Below the pieces are notes generated by a model. It saw only the letters and a list, made by a program, of their open reading frames with translations, was not told the origin of the DNA and made no database searches. Both the position numbers and the translations under genes were made by a program. Shown in pieces: positions 1-10,175 of a stretch of DNA of 64,000 bases. Source of the DNA: Plumapathes pennacea (Eukaryota; Cnidaria; Anthozoa; Antipatharia; Myriopathidae); the NCBI GenBank assembly GCA_964036295.1, contig OZ038464.1, forward strand, positions 10,340,001 to 10,404,000, in the 5' to 3' direction. Positions within the stretch are counted from its first letter, which is position 1, and the number at the start of each line of letters is the position of its first letter.

Positions 1-315
1 AAGAACTAATTATTCTGGTAAATTATGATAATTATTCAACTAGTTGGCAATGTAACTAAATAGCAGGCTAAAGATGTTAACGTTCTATTCGTACTCATGG
101 GATTATTTGCTTATTTTTTTTGTTGCATTCACCATTGTTTCACAGAGTGTATGATATAGTAAAAAGAGAACTATGGCGCAGTGGAATCCATATAACTTTA
201 ACCTCCAACGGGTAATATAAGGGAACAACCTCGATTCATTGAGGGTTCAAGTTATTGGGAATTCACTGTGGCTAAGATAACATTAACAAAACGTATTACT
301 TTATTCATGGTTTAA
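1..315. repeat. Left flank of composite repeat, copy 1
   Basis: This AT-rich block has no coding signal. It aligns almost base for base with 24,311-24,625 (shared runs include GATGTTAACGTTCTAT and CTTTAACCTCCAA). It ends where the array unit begins (AGTGAGCACATAGG). It is therefore the outer flank of a larger repeat present twice in the window. The first window base falls inside the homology, so the true left end is off the window. Confidence 0.75.
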
Positions 316-497
316 GTGAGCACATAGGAGAGCCCGTCATATTTAAATTTCGGTCAGGATTACAGTCAGTGGATGATCCTTACAAAACTAACAATCGTTG
401 CAAAGAAGGCAAGTACACAAGGTCACTCACTGCGATTTTTTTTAATTAAAAATGATCCCTACCTTTATGAACTCCCCCATCGACAGCATTAACTGTA
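316..497. repeat. Array unit copy 1, first part
   Basis: This is the start of the 3.06-kb array unit, recognised by GCACATAGGAGAGCCCGTC followed by ATATTTAAATTTCGGTCAGG. It is cut at the AGCATTAACTGTAAC position by the LINE that follows. The unit resumes near 3,491 with ACGTGCAGATTGTCGAAG, the expected continuation as judged from the intact stretch at 26,310-26,360. Confidence 0.8.
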
Positions 498-702
498 ACA
501 ACAACAACAACAACACTTTATTGTACCCATAGAGCATACTGTGCACACCATAACTACGCATATATATATAATAAAAAACAAAAATTTAACAATATTAGGG
601 GTAGTGGCTCCCTGTAATAACTGTAAAGCTAAAAGTGCCAGGGAGCCGGACTACAGATAAGATTTTTTGCTTGTTATGTCGGAGGTACATGTACTATGAC
701 GC

Positions 703-832
703 ACACACAAGCAGGCACACACACGCACACGCACACACAATGTACACCACACAAATAAATAAATAAATAAATAAATAAATAAATAGATGAATGAATGAAT
801 AAATAAATAAATAAATAAATAAACAGATATAT
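703..832. repeat. Microsatellites in LINE 3' region: (CA)n-like and (AAAT)n
   Basis: An ACACACGCACAC tract (about 703-740) is followed by a long AAAT tetranucleotide run with a few ATGA variants (about 752-832). Both lie between the RT stop codon and the (TTG)n tail of the LINE. Confidence 0.9.
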
Positions 833-869
833 TGTTCAAAGAGCAAGTTAGAGAGAGTGGTTCGAGTCA

Positions 870-3263
870 TCAATATGATTTAAGAAATTCGTTTTTGAGA
901 TTTTTCTTAAATTGCCTGAGAGAAGGAGATTTGACATGTTCTGCAATGGAGTTCCAAATCTTTGGTCCTTGAAATCTTATATTGAATTTACCATAATTTG
1001 TTCTTGCTCTTGGAAGGTAATATGATTTTCTAGCTGCAGATCTTGTGTTATACTTATGAATATGGTCAACAGCAGTAAAAAAGGTATTAAAAACAGAAGG
1101 TAATAGCTGATTATGAAATTTGAACATAAAAATTGCTATATGAAGTGTCACAAGATCATGCAGTTTGATAATATTAAGTAACTTAAATAGAGGACTTGAA
1201 TGCTCATCAAATTTTGAAAATGTAATGAGGTGTATAGCTCTTTTCTGTAAGACAAAAAGAGGATGGTGAGTAGTTGGATAGGTATTGCCCCAGGCAATTA
1301 ACCCATAAATTAAAAATGGATAAATGAGGGCATAATAAAGATTGGTAAGAATATTAGTGTCAACAAAATAGCGAATCTTGGATAAAATTCCAATGCTTCT
1401 CCTGATTTTTTTAGCAATATACTCAATATAAGGTTTCCATGATAAATTTGAATCAATGAAGATACCAAGGTATTTTATGCACTGTTCTTGTTTTAAATTT
1501 TTATTATTCAATTTCAATACAAAATTAGCAGTAATCTTTTTCTGTGGGGGGTGAAAAATAACAAAATTAGATTTGTCAATATTAAGTGAAAGCTTGTTAG
1601 AACAGAGCCAAGTATGAACATTGGTTAATTCAGAATTAATATTATGTTGCATTGTGTAAATATTTTTATTACAATAAAAGAGATTAGCATCATCAGCAAA
1701 AAGGTGAAATTCAAAGAGTGATGAACAGAGATGAAAATCATTAATGTAAAGCAGAAACAAAATTGGGGCAAGGACAGATCCTTGGGGAACGCCACATGAA
1801 AGAGTCATCGGATGAGAGGTTACGCCATTAATAGAAACAGTTTGTTGCCGATTACTGAGATATGAGGTAAACCAATTCTTTGCTATTCCTCTTACACCAT
1901 AATAATCAAGTTTTCTAATTAAAATTTTATGATTCACCGTGTCAAATGCCTTGCTGAAATCAAGAAAGATCCCGCATGAAAAGTCACGTTCATCAATTGC
2001 AGTTTGAATCTTATCAATTATGCTTAGGATAGCATGATCAGTAGAATGCTTAGAACGAAAGCCAAATTGCTTATCATAAAAGATGTTTTTCTTCTCCAAG
2101 AAATCTAGTAACCTGCTGCAGATCAGTTTCTCTAAAAGCTTATTGAAGATTGAGAGTAAAGAAATAGGACGATAATTACATAAGTCAGTCTGAGGACCCT
2201 TTTTATAGACTGGGATTACATTAGATAATTTAAGGCTTTGAGGTACTATTCCAAGATAAATGGATGTATTAAACAAAATTTCCAAGGGTTTAGATATTAC
2301 ACCTTTTAGGATTTTAAGGACATGAATTGGTATACCATATGGTCCAGTTGCTTTATCTGTGTTAAGATTAGAAATTTCAGTTTCAATTTCATTAGCAGTA
2401 ACTGGAAAAATATAAAAGCTGTTACATGATGGTGATTTTAGATAATCTAGAGGGGATTTCTGAACATTTGGAATCTGATTAGCTAAGTTATTTCCTATAT
2501 TAGTGAAGTAGCTATTAAAAGCGTTAGCTATCATTTTTGGATCAGTTTTTTCAATATTATTTTCGATGATTTTATAAATTTTCTGATTTGTCTTAGGTTT
2601 AAAATGCACTATTTCTTTAATTCCATTCCATACTCGCTTGGTTTTGTTGATGTTCTCCAGAAAATAGTTATTATAGTATGACCTTTTACTAGCTTTTAAT
2701 AAATGATTAAGTTTGTTTCTGTAATACTTAAACTTGCAATGATAATATGTAGATTTTGTTCTCAGATATTTTTTATATAAATTATTTTTAACACGAATTG
2801 ATACTTTTATGGCAGGTGTTATCCATGGTTTGGATTTAAATTTTAATTCTCTTCTAGACAGCTGTCTAGTGGGGATATGCTTATCTATAATTTGAGAAAT
2901 TTTATCATAGAAGGAGTCAAACATAACAGATGGGTCAGAATTGTTCTTAAATACTGTTTGCCAGTTGACTGATCTCACTTCATCAATCAGTTCTGTCTCA
3001 CTAAATCTAGAGTAGTCTCTTTTGTATACTTTAACATTGGAAGAAAGAGCTGTAAATTTATTGAAAATAATAAAATTAGGTAGATGGTCTGTTAATTTAT
3101 AAACCAGGTTTCCACTGATAATGAAATGTTCAATAGAATTGAAAAAAATGTTGTCAATCCGTGTAGCAGAATGGTCAGTGATTCTTGTTGGCTGAAAGAT
3201 CTGTGGTTGGAAAAAGAAAGAGCCAAGGCTGTTAATAAAATTGTCTGAGTCTGTGAGAGTCAA
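870..3263 (-). CDS. LINE reverse transcriptase, 797-residue open frame
   Basis: This is the non-LTR reverse transcriptase of LINE copy A. The frame is open for 797 codons. Around residues 300-560 it shows the palm motifs: GPYGIPIHVLK, the KGPQTDLCNYRPISLLS stretch, motif A with catalytic aspartate in IFLDFSKAFDTVNH, VPQGSVLAPILF, and the FADDANLF catalytic pair. C-terminal to the palm are CIKYLGIFIDSNLSW and the usual basic thumb/C-terminal region ending near QGPKIWNSI. The N-terminal residues (NFINSLGSFFFQPQ to SATRIDNIF) are the tail of the endonuclease domain, separated from the rest of that domain by a 1-base frameshift near 3,245-3,262. Catalytic residues look intact, but 5' truncation makes the copy unable to move by itself. 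Confidence 0.9.
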   Translation of the reverse strand: MTLTDSDNFINSLGSFFFQPQIFQPTRITDHSATRIDNIFFNSIEHFIISGNLVYKLTDHLPNFIIFNKFTALSSNVKVYKRDYSRFSETELIDEVRSVNWQTVFKNNSDPSVMFDSFYDKISQIIDKHIPTRQLSRRELKFKSKPWITPAIKVSIRVKNNLYKKYLRTKSTYYHCKFKYYRNKLNHLLKASKRSYYNNYFLENINKTKRVWNGIKEIVHFKPKTNQKIYKIIENNIEKTDPKMIANAFNSYFTNIGNNLANQIPNVQKSPLDYLKSPSCNSFYIFPVTANEIETEISNLNTDKATGPYGIPIHVLKILKGVISKPLEILFNTSIYLGIVPQSLKLSNVIPVYKKGPQTDLCNYRPISLLSIFNKLLEKLICSRLLDFLEKKNIFYDKQFGFRSKHSTDHAILSIIDKIQTAIDERDFSCGIFLDFSKAFDTVNHKILIRKLDYYGVRGIAKNWFTSYLSNRQQTVSINGVTSHPMTLSCGVPQGSVLAPILFLLYINDFHLCSSLFEFHLFADDANLFYCNKNIYTMQHNINSELTNVHTWLCSNKLSLNIDKSNFVIFHPPQKKITANFVLKLNNKNLKQEQCIKYLGIFIDSNLSWKPYIEYIAKKIRRSIGILSKIRYFVDTNILTNLYYALIYPFLIYGLIAWGNTYPTTHHPLFVLQKRAIHLITFSKFDEHSSPLFKLLNIIKLHDLVTLHIAIFMFKFHNQLLPSVFNTFFTAVDHIHKYNTRSAARKSYYLPRARTNYGKFNIRFQGPKIWNSIAEHVKSPSLRQFKKNLKNEFLKSY

Positions 3264-3490
3264 CTTTTAAAAGATCAATATTAAAGTCTCCCATAATTAA
3301 GCAAAGTTTGTTTTCCTGGTGTATGTTTTCAATTGTGGTGTTCATATAATCCATAAAGTTTTCCAGTTTACTGTTTGGGTGTCTATATACTATTCCACAG
3401 ATCAGATTTGGTTGCCCTTCTGCAAGAATTTCAATCCAAAGGGCTTCAAGGTTGGGATTAGAAGTTGTTAGTTCAGATCTAATGGTATAG
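3246..3490 (-). pseudogene. APE-type endonuclease fragment of LINE copy A
   Basis: This minus-strand fragment contains CGIVYRHPNS and LIMGDFNIDLLK, the conserved substrate-binding and catalytic blocks of LINE endonucleases of the exonuclease-endonuclease-phosphatase fold (GDFN motif). It runs out of frame into the RT frame through a 1-base indel near 3,245-3,262. Upstream of about 3,490 the frame runs into array-unit sequence, so the N-terminal half of the endonuclease is missing. Confidence 0.8.
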
Positions 3491-3862
3491 ATGTAAGGTG
3501 AATACGTGCAGATTGTCGAAGTTGTGTAATCCATCTTTGTGCTCTTGGTATCTATATACCATATGACAGTTGTCACACTCCTTGTAGAAAGTGCTTACAT
3601 CTGCAGAGAAATTAAGATAGTAACTAATATGAGCAGATTCGAAACAGACTAATAATTGATACAGACTTAATGATACACTTCATGTATGGCAAAATCATGT
3701 ATATGCCCTTTACGTTCAGTGTCGAAGAAAAAATTATTCCTAAATCTTACTAAACGACCGCATCATTGAACTAAGTCAATTTCTAAAAGTCAAGGTGAAA
3801 CTTGTCCGTCAGCGTGTGTGAGAAATTTTACTAGCCTCGTATAATTTCTGTTATTCCTAGAA

Positions 3863-4260
3863 TCATGGCTTGGCTGGTAATTTTTTGCTTTGCGCCCAGA
3901 GGTAAACTGCATTGGTGGCACTGCTCCTCAGTAGGTGTAGGCAACAATGGAAGAGAAGGGCTGTTAGACTTGGGTATTTTTCCGAGGAGCCAGGGTGTTG
4001 ATAATAAACCATTTCCTTTACGATTGGCGTGCTTGCCGTTGATGTCTGCCTTTGTGTGCCAGGATGTGGCTGCTTGCTGATTGGTGGGGCTTGCTGTCCA
4101 CTTTTTTTATGGGTTTTTAGATGGCAGTGGTTATCAGGTTGTCTTTGGAAAATATTTCCACAAAAGGCACAGTGCCAGTGGCTGTGCCTGTGGAATGTCT
4201 TCCTGCGGTATGTGCAGTCCAAATAGCATTTTATCATTATTTTGTGTAAAGATAAAAAAT
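3863..4260 (-). pseudogene. C2H2 zinc-finger remnant, unit copy 1
   Basis: The minus strand encodes one canonical C2H2 finger, CAFCGNIFQRQPDNHCHLKTH (C-x2-C-x12-H-x3-H), followed by a basic and proline-rich tail. The same finger is found in copies 3, 4 and 6, with frameshifts falling differently in the tail. No intact start or full-length protein can be seen. It may be a fragment of a DNA-binding protein belonging to the array unit, or an exon of a larger gene; function is unknown. Confidence 0.5.
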
Positions 4261-4983
4261 AGAACAAAATAAATAAATAAATAAATAGAAAATAATAAGC
4301 AGGACAGAACAGAAATCTCGGTTCTTGGCCAAGGTGCTCCTGCCCCTTCTGGACTTGAAGTCCACATACACAAATTCCCCCCCTCCCTCCCCCAACTCAT
4401 TTTGCGCAAGTGTTCCTGCATAAACATAAAAAGTTAGAGTTTAGAACATACTCCTACTTTTACTCACAACAGCATCCAGACAATGATCGAGCAAACTTAC
4501 AGGGCTATTAGATGCCAAACCCTGGGAATTTTAGACTGGGGGTCTGGGGTCCACTTGGTCTAACGGCAAAGTGCTGTGGCGGGGTTGAGTGACGCAGAGC
4601 GAAGGGGAAGTCTGAAACTTGAGGTATTCGATACCGGAAATGCCATTTTTCCATTCGATCAGGGAAAACTTTTGTTGTTTGTGGTCCAAATGATGCCATC
4701 TTTCAGATGTCAGAAACACACTCAAAACTTTTCTTTCTCTCTCTCTATATATATGTAAATTATATATACATACAGTATTCCTCTCTGATTGTCTTTTTTG
4801 ACATAAATGAAAAGGTCGTGTAGGAGAGTGGGATATCTGTGATTATCGTAATTCTAGTTTAGAAGTACAGCGATGTAAACGCTAGATTCTGATATCAATG
4901 AAACTAATTGAGCAGTTTGAAATCTCAGGTTGAGCAGTTGGCTAGACACTTGGTCTGGGGCGACAGTTACTGGCATGACAGGA

Positions 4984-5491
4984 CTAGCTGCCCCTTGGCA
5001 GACCCCACACGTTGTTTCCCTTGTGTGTTATTTCATTTTGGGATGGGCAGTCCTTTGCAAAGTGGCCCTGCTTGCGACAGGAATAGCATGTGACAACCTC
5101 TTGCTGTCTCGCTTCCCCAGGTCTCTTCTCAGTGCTGTTTTGCTCAAGCTCTTGTATTTTCCTGTTCATTCCCAGAACGAGTTCCTTAAGTTCAAGAATT
5201 TCTGTCAAAATCTTGTCATCAGTTGATGCGGTAGTCACGTCATTAAGTATCTTGGTCTTTCCCGCTGGCATATTGGTCTTGCAGGTCTTCCAAGCACTTT
5301 CCATATGGCACACAACATGAACTGCCTTGGTGAGTGATTCCAGTTGAGATATGAACACTCTCTCCCCCATTTCTTTGCTGATGGCAACTCCGCAGAAACT
5401 GATCCCTGGCCAATTCGACCTTGAATGAGTAATCTCTGTCAGAGTATGCATTTTCGGCTAGTTCCATCAGGCAGTCGAGGGATATCTTCAT
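4984..5491 (-). pseudogene. Gypsy-type Gag remnant, unit copy 1
   Basis: Read on the minus strand from the ATG at 5,491, the start (MKISLDCLMELAENAY, then ELARDQFL) resembles the C-terminal capsid part of Gypsy Gag proteins. A 2-base loss near 5,387-5,393 shifts the frame. The rest reads GVAISKEMGERVFISQLE, a coiled-coil-like LTEILELKELVLGMNRKIQ, and a CCHC knuckle CYSCRKQGHFAKDC. No protease, RT or integrase follows, so on its own it could only be non-autonomous. Copies 2 and 3 share the same frameshift. The Gag assignment rests on the knuckle and the helical segment. Confidence 0.65.
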
Positions 5492-6599
5492 TTTGTTTTT
5501 GCACTATTGTTCATGTCATGAATGATTTCAGAATACACTGTATAGATACAATTGTAGAAATCGTTTGCTTTAGTTTGGGAGTGCCAGTTGACAGAACAAA
5601 TTGCTTGCTTGGTTCGAATCCCGTTGAAGCATGATATTTTTTTCAATTCAGTAAAGGTTTTCAATGCTTGATGCACAGGCAGCCCACGCTCTGTTCAAGG
5701 AAAGCATACAACGAAAAAACAATATGACATAAGACGCTGTTGCTGGTTGCTCTCCTTCCGTCCTTGTTTACGAACGAAAACCTCATGTTTCTGGAAAGGC
5801 GGAACTCCCTGGCCACTTTCCTTTTGAAGGCAGTCGTAGTTGCCCGTGAATTCCAGGGAAAACGCAAAAATAAACAGATCAAGGCAATAAGTTGTGACAA
5901 AAGCAACAGCAACAGTGCATTTACTTGTATGTGCCAAATTACGTAATTTATAAAAGTTCTATAAATATGAGTGAAGTGTGACACAGGATTCACTATTCAA
6001 ACAGCTGCGTACATATATGATTGAATTCAATTCCTCACGAGGCATTGAAAAGCATCCTTTTTTGCAGAGGTCCCACAATAGTACTGGTGGATGATGGCCA
6101 CAACTGGAACAGAATAAATAGGAATGCGCACATAGGGTCTCAAAGTGCAGGTACGCAGTCCGAAATACATCATCAGGAACTGCAACTCCCAGAGTGTTGC
6201 ACAGACTGCTGCAATCGTCGAAACTGCAGCTGTATTAACCTGACAGTCAAGAAATAATGTGATAAAATTCAAAATTTGTTGTTAAAATCAATATGGGATG
6301 GTTAACGCAAAGCTTAATCAGAAAAAAGGAACAGGTTTCAACGAGGGAGTGAAACCATGACCTCCGCAAGTTATAAAAATTATTAGCACATAGGAGAGCC
6401 CGTCATATTTAAATTTCGGTCAGGATTATAGTCAGTGGATGATCCTTACAAAACTAACAATTGTTGCAAAGAAGGCAGTACACAAGGTGATTCACTGCGA
6501 TTTTTTTAAATTAAAAATGATCCCTGCCTTTATGAACTCCCTCATCAACAGCATTAACTGTAAAGTGAAAATGTGCAGATTGTCAAAGTTGTGTAATGC

Positions 6600-6765
6600 A
6601 TCTTTGTGCTCTTCCAGTTGAGATATGAACACTCTCTCCCCCATTTCTTTGCTGATGGCAACACCGCAGAAACTGATCCCTGGCCAATTCGACCTTGAAT
6701 GAGTAATCTCTGTCAGAGTATGCATTTTCGGCTAGTTCCATCAGGCAGTCGAGGGATATCTTCAT
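6600..6765 (-). pseudogene. Gag N-terminal stub, unit copy 2
   Basis: This starts with the same MKISLDCLMEL as the other Gag remnants and carries the same 2-base frameshift (CTGCGGTGTTGCC in minus orientation). It is cut after about 50 codons by the deletion junction GTGCTCTTCCAGTTGAG near 6,610-6,620. Confidence 0.65.
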
Positions 6766-7427
6766 TTTGTTTTTGCACTATTGTTTATGTCATGAATGAT
6801 TTCAGAATACACTGTATAGATACAATTGTAGAAATCGTTTGAAGGCAGTCGTAGTTGCCCGTGAATTCCAGGGAAAACGCAAAAATAAACAAATCAAGGC
6901 AATAAGTTGTGACAAAAGCAACAGCAACAGTGCATTTACTTGTATGTGCCAAATTACGTAATTTATAAAAGTTATTTCTCTAAATATGAGTGAAGTGTGA
7001 CACAGGATTCACTTTTCAAACAGCTGCGTACATATATGATTGAATTCAATTCCTCACGAGGCATTGAAAAGCATCCTTTTTTGCAGAGGTCCCACAATAG
7101 TACTGGTGGATGGTGGCCACAACTGGAACAGAATAAATAGGAATGCGCACATAGGGTCTCAAAGTGCAGGTACGCAGTCCGAAATACATTATCGGGAACT
7201 GCAACTCCCAGAGTGTTGCACAGACTGCTGCAATCGTCGAAACTGCAGCTGTATTAACCTGGCAGTCAAGAAATAATGTGATACAATTCAAAATTTGTTG
7301 TTAAAATCAATATAGGATGGTTAACGCAAAGCTTAATCAGAAAAAAGGAACAGGTTTCAACGAGGGAGTGAAACCATGACCTCCGCAAGTTATAAAAATT
7401 ATTAGCACATAGGAGAGCCCGTCATAT

Positions 7428-7431
7428 TTAA
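7428..7431. repeat. Target-site duplication TTAA, left
   Basis: The sequence reads CATATTTAA and then GAGGCTGTCTCTG. The matching TTAA is at 15,036-15,039. Uninterrupted sites in other units (6,405-6,420 and 18,105-18,120) read ATATTTAAATTTCGG, with a single TTAA. Confidence 0.93.
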
Positions 7432-8417
7432 GAGGCTGTCTCTGTAAAAACCACCCACTCTATTTCCCGTCAAAAATAATTTTGCCTTAAACTCTGGCAA
7501 CTGAAAGACTTTACTGAGGTTAGAACTAAAACAAGTTTGATTTGATTCCAAAAAAATTTTTGGCCACGCTGGGAGCCGTTAAACATTTTGCCCCGTCAAG
7601 GCCCGTCGCAACGTCTCGAAAATTGAAATTTTGGCATATTTCGTGCCACCGTAAAATGTTCTATTTGCTTTCTCTAGCAATGAATTGTATATCGAATTGT
7701 TCATAAGGCTCTCTAGTTTTCTAAGAGAGTAACAAGTTTCACCTCAATTTAGCTGGTAAGGCGAAATGAGGCATATTATGACCCCTGCTAATCGCCATCG
7801 AACAAAGGGCGGAAATCGCCTTGATTTAGAAGCTGTTTTTTTTAAACTTGGGACCTAATTCATAGTTATAACCTACACAGCCGAAAAGTTTAGTCCTTTA
7901 TTGGCAAAACTGTGCAAAAACCCCTGTACGATTTTCGTATTTCAAAAGTTATGACCGTTTGTATCAGCACATGTGCGAGCATTTGCGATATTTCCGGTTA
8001 TTGCGAAATTGGCCCATCTGGAGCAGATTTTGTCATAATACAGCTTACCTGCTTCGCAACGTGGGCATACTTCTAACTTGAGCCATTTTCCAACCCCTCA
8101 AATGGCTGAAGACCATAATCAGATCCGGTAAATAGGTAGGTATTGCCGTCGAACCTTCCATTTACCTGTAGAGTACGGTCTCTTTCGAGTCTCTTGTTTA
8201 GCGAATTAAATCTCTAAACCATGACCATGTTTTGCGCTAAATTGCCTACTGAAACAGACAATGAGCTATTGCAGTCGGTCTTCAGGAAGAAAATCGAGAT
8301 TGGAGGGCTTAAAAGTTGAAAAAATATCCCCATTGATCGACTTTGTTGTGACACTGCTTCCACCGAGGTCCGTTTAACTCACGAGGTAAACCGCTAGCCA
8401 AACTATTCGCGTACAAC
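7432..8417 (+). repeat. Left terminal inverted repeat (~986 bp)
   Basis: This pairs with 14,046-15,035 in reverse complement from GAGGCTGTCTCTG to CGCGTACAAC. It includes a palindrome-prone stretch and a segment TGACCGTTTGTATCAGCAC that is repeated again inside the element. No coding function is evident; short open frames in it are mirrored in the other arm. Confidence 0.92.
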
Positions 8418-8482
8418 ATGTATAGTTTCAAATGACGTTGTTTTATATCTTTTTATTACTTGGCGCTTTCTATGTTACTGAA

Positions 8483-8873
8483 ATGGATTGCAAGTGCTTA
8501 TTCGAGACCAGAGGAGAGTCAGTTTGTAGCGAGTCTGGTGCTAAGTTGATAAAACTTTCTGAGTGCAGGAGTAATATCAATGACCAGCTACAAGCGTGGC
8601 ATCTCAGTCAGCTTAAAGGAACCGTGCAAGAGTACGAACTGATCCTCAACAGATCGGGGTTGCCGCACGACCTTTCCTCAGATCAGCTTGAGGGCCTATG
8701 GATCTGTGAGAAGCACAGAAATCACATGGGGAGAGACTGGCGACCGCGTCGCACATGCCAGTACCCGCTGCATTCCGGTCGGAAAAAACAGCTCAAGACC
8801 AGAAATACGATTAACCCTGACATGTCAAGGGAAATTAGCACTATCTACAGAAAGCATGTTCCAACGGGGTCCC
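8483..8873 (+). CDS. Transposase-like gene, exon 1: Cys/His-rich N-terminus
   Basis: The start at 8,483 (AAATGGATTG) is preferred to the in-frame ATG at 8,432, because the 17 added residues are hydrophobic and unlike the rest. The exon encodes a Cys/His-rich segment: MDCKCLFETRGESVC, LWICEKHRNHMGRDW and TCQYPLHSGRKK, which looks like a zinc-binding module. It ends at a consensus donor (CCC then GTAAGT at 8,874) in phase 1. Joining to exon 2 gives VPTGS-LICVSC, keeping a continuous frame and adding a further CxxC-like pair. I read it as the DNA-binding end of the element's transposase; this is inference. Confidence 0.7.
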
Positions 8874-9116
8874 GTAAGTCTGATCTATTATAAATGTTAA
8901 ATCAATCATTTGCCTTTCCAGTTAAAGCTTGCATTGACCGCCGGTGGTCATTGTGGTCAAAGTTTGCATTGACCCCGGGGTGGGGGACCTCCCGTGTATT
9001 GGCTTTACGAGGTATGGTTTCTGCCTCTCTGAGTCTACAACAAGGTATAAAAATCACCGTTTCTCTCTGAAACAGGAGTCCTCGACGATTTATAGCCGAG
9101 TCTGTCGCTGCAAACA

Positions 9117-9455
9117 GACTGTTGTTTGGCACGCAACGCTACCTGTCATTTTCGATTTGTAGAGTCGCGTGCCACATTTCCGCTATCATTAAGCACGTAG
9201 ACACAGGAGCAGGTTATCTAATTTCACCATTTTTTTGGAGCGGATTTATTGGCAGAACTGTGCAAAAACCCCTGTACTCAGTATTTCAAAAGTTATGACC
9301 GTTTGTATCAGTACATGTGCTTTATTGGCAAAACTGGCACGCAACGCTACATGTCGTTTTCGATTTGTGTTGCGTGCCACAGTTTCCGCTATCATTAAGC
9401 ACATAGACAGTCTGGAGCAGGATATCTAATTTTACCTTTTTGTCTGAAGTGGGAT
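9117..9455. repeat. Tandem duplication and TIR fragment inside intron 1
   Basis: Within intron 1 (8,874-9,677), a ~125-bp segment starting GGCACGCAACGCTAC occurs twice (about 9,128 and 9,340). Between the copies lies a ~75-bp stretch (GTGCAAAAACCCCTGTAC, then TATGACCGTTTGTATCAG) matching TIR positions 7,905-7,970 in direct orientation. Subterminal sequence has been copied into the intron. Confidence 0.75.
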
Positions 9456-9677
9456 AGCAACATTATCTCTATTTGCTCTGGATGGGTAACAGGGACTCAG
9501 CGGCACACCCCTATACCAAATTTAAATTTAAGGAATATAGAGGAGTGCTTGGTCGGCACTACAAGGAACCCGAGCCATGTGCACTGGCTGGTATTTATCT
9601 TTCTTTGGATTTGTATTGCGTAGTTTCAATTTGCATTCATTCCCCAGCACATTATTGCTCATTTACTGTGTTTTCAG

Positions 9678-9798
9678 TTATTTGTGTATCTTGCTCTAAG
9701 CTACACAAAATCAAGCTTGAGGAGAACATGGCGTGGATGCAAGGGCAACAGGCCCAAGAAAGTTATCAACAGGACATTCAGGAAGACGAGCCTTCAAG
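9678..9798 (+). CDS. Transposase-like gene, exon 2
   Basis: The acceptor is GTGTTTTCAG at 9,677 and the donor is TCAAG|GTGACT at 9,799. The 121-nt exon reads in frame with exon 1 (phase 1) and exon 3 (phase 2). The peptide (ICVSCSKLHKIKLEEN to QEDEPSR) is acidic and glutamine-rich, a linker between the Cys-rich start and the long third exon. An alternative acceptor at 9,701 would hit a stop, which supports this choice. Confidence 0.7.
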
Positions 9799-10175
9799 GT
9801 GACTATAAGCTGTTTGATGTTTGCTGGTATGAATAAAGAAACTCCCGTTACCTTGTCACCTCGTTTATGTTAACGTACGTAGAAATACCAAAATACACCC
9901 TTTTTGAATGTCAATAAAACAAAAATACTATTCTCTAAGCGTCTTAATACAATGGAGTAGATTGTTGTATTCCCTGTTGGTATTTTTGCTGTGACTGTAT
10001 ATGCATGGGACACTATTTGGGCACATATCAAAGGCTTATTTCTTGTCCACTTGGTTCACGCTTTCAGTAAGCATGTTTTACCTCAACAAAGAAATGAGTA
10101 AATTGAAATTGCAACCAAAATTCTTATCAAGGTCAAGGATAAGGGTGTTATAATTTTTGTTCATTACTCCCACAG

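Larger units (their letters stand above)
497..3490 (-). mobile_element. 5'-truncated LINE (CR1/L2/jockey-like), copy A
   Basis: A non-LTR retrotransposon lies on the minus strand. Its 3' end (low coordinate) carries AATAAAGTG followed by (TTG)n. It contains an almost complete reverse-transcriptase ORF and the last part of an APE-type endonuclease domain, and stops inside that domain near 3,490, so it is 5'-truncated. It interrupts array unit copy 1. Short similar sequence on both sides (TGTAAC at the low side, TGTAAG at the high side) may be an imperfect target duplication. Clade is not fixed by inspection. Confidence 0.85.
3491..6385. repeat. Array unit copy 1, main part
   Basis: This is the continuation of unit copy 1 after the LINE. 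Order on the plus strand: AT-rich spacer; C2H2 remnant on the minus strand (3,863-4,260); short AAAT microsatellite (4,262-4,288); ~0.6-kb spacer with TCTCTATATATATG; Gag remnant on the minus strand (4,984-5,491); spacer with GTCCTTGTTTACGAACGAAA; and GGCATTGAAAAGCATCC up to the next GCACATAGGAGAGCCCGTC. Same order as copies 3, 4 and 6. Confidence 0.85.
6386..7431. repeat. Array unit copy 2, twice-deleted derivative
   Basis: This unit begins with the same GCACATAGGAGAGCCCGTC and ends with it again (7,405), but is only ~1.05 kb. Relative to copy 1 it lacks the ~1.8 kb between GTGCTCTT (copy 1 at ~3,543) and AGTTGAGATATGAAC (copy 1 at ~5,342), and the ~0.26 kb between GAAATCGTTT and GAAGGCAGTCG. 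The C2H2 remnant and most of Gag are therefore absent. The transposon of 7,432-15,035 inserted at its right end. Confidence 0.85.

Noticed and set aside
5560-5640. tRNA-like B box GGTTCGAATCC
   Set aside because: No acceptor stem, D arm or anticodon arm fits around it. The same sequence recurs in copy 3 at 17,310 as part of the array unit.
7895-8075. Open frame TVCISTCASICDISGYC in the TIR
   Set aside because: It is mirrored exactly in the other arm and has no start context or homology; conservation follows from TIR identity.
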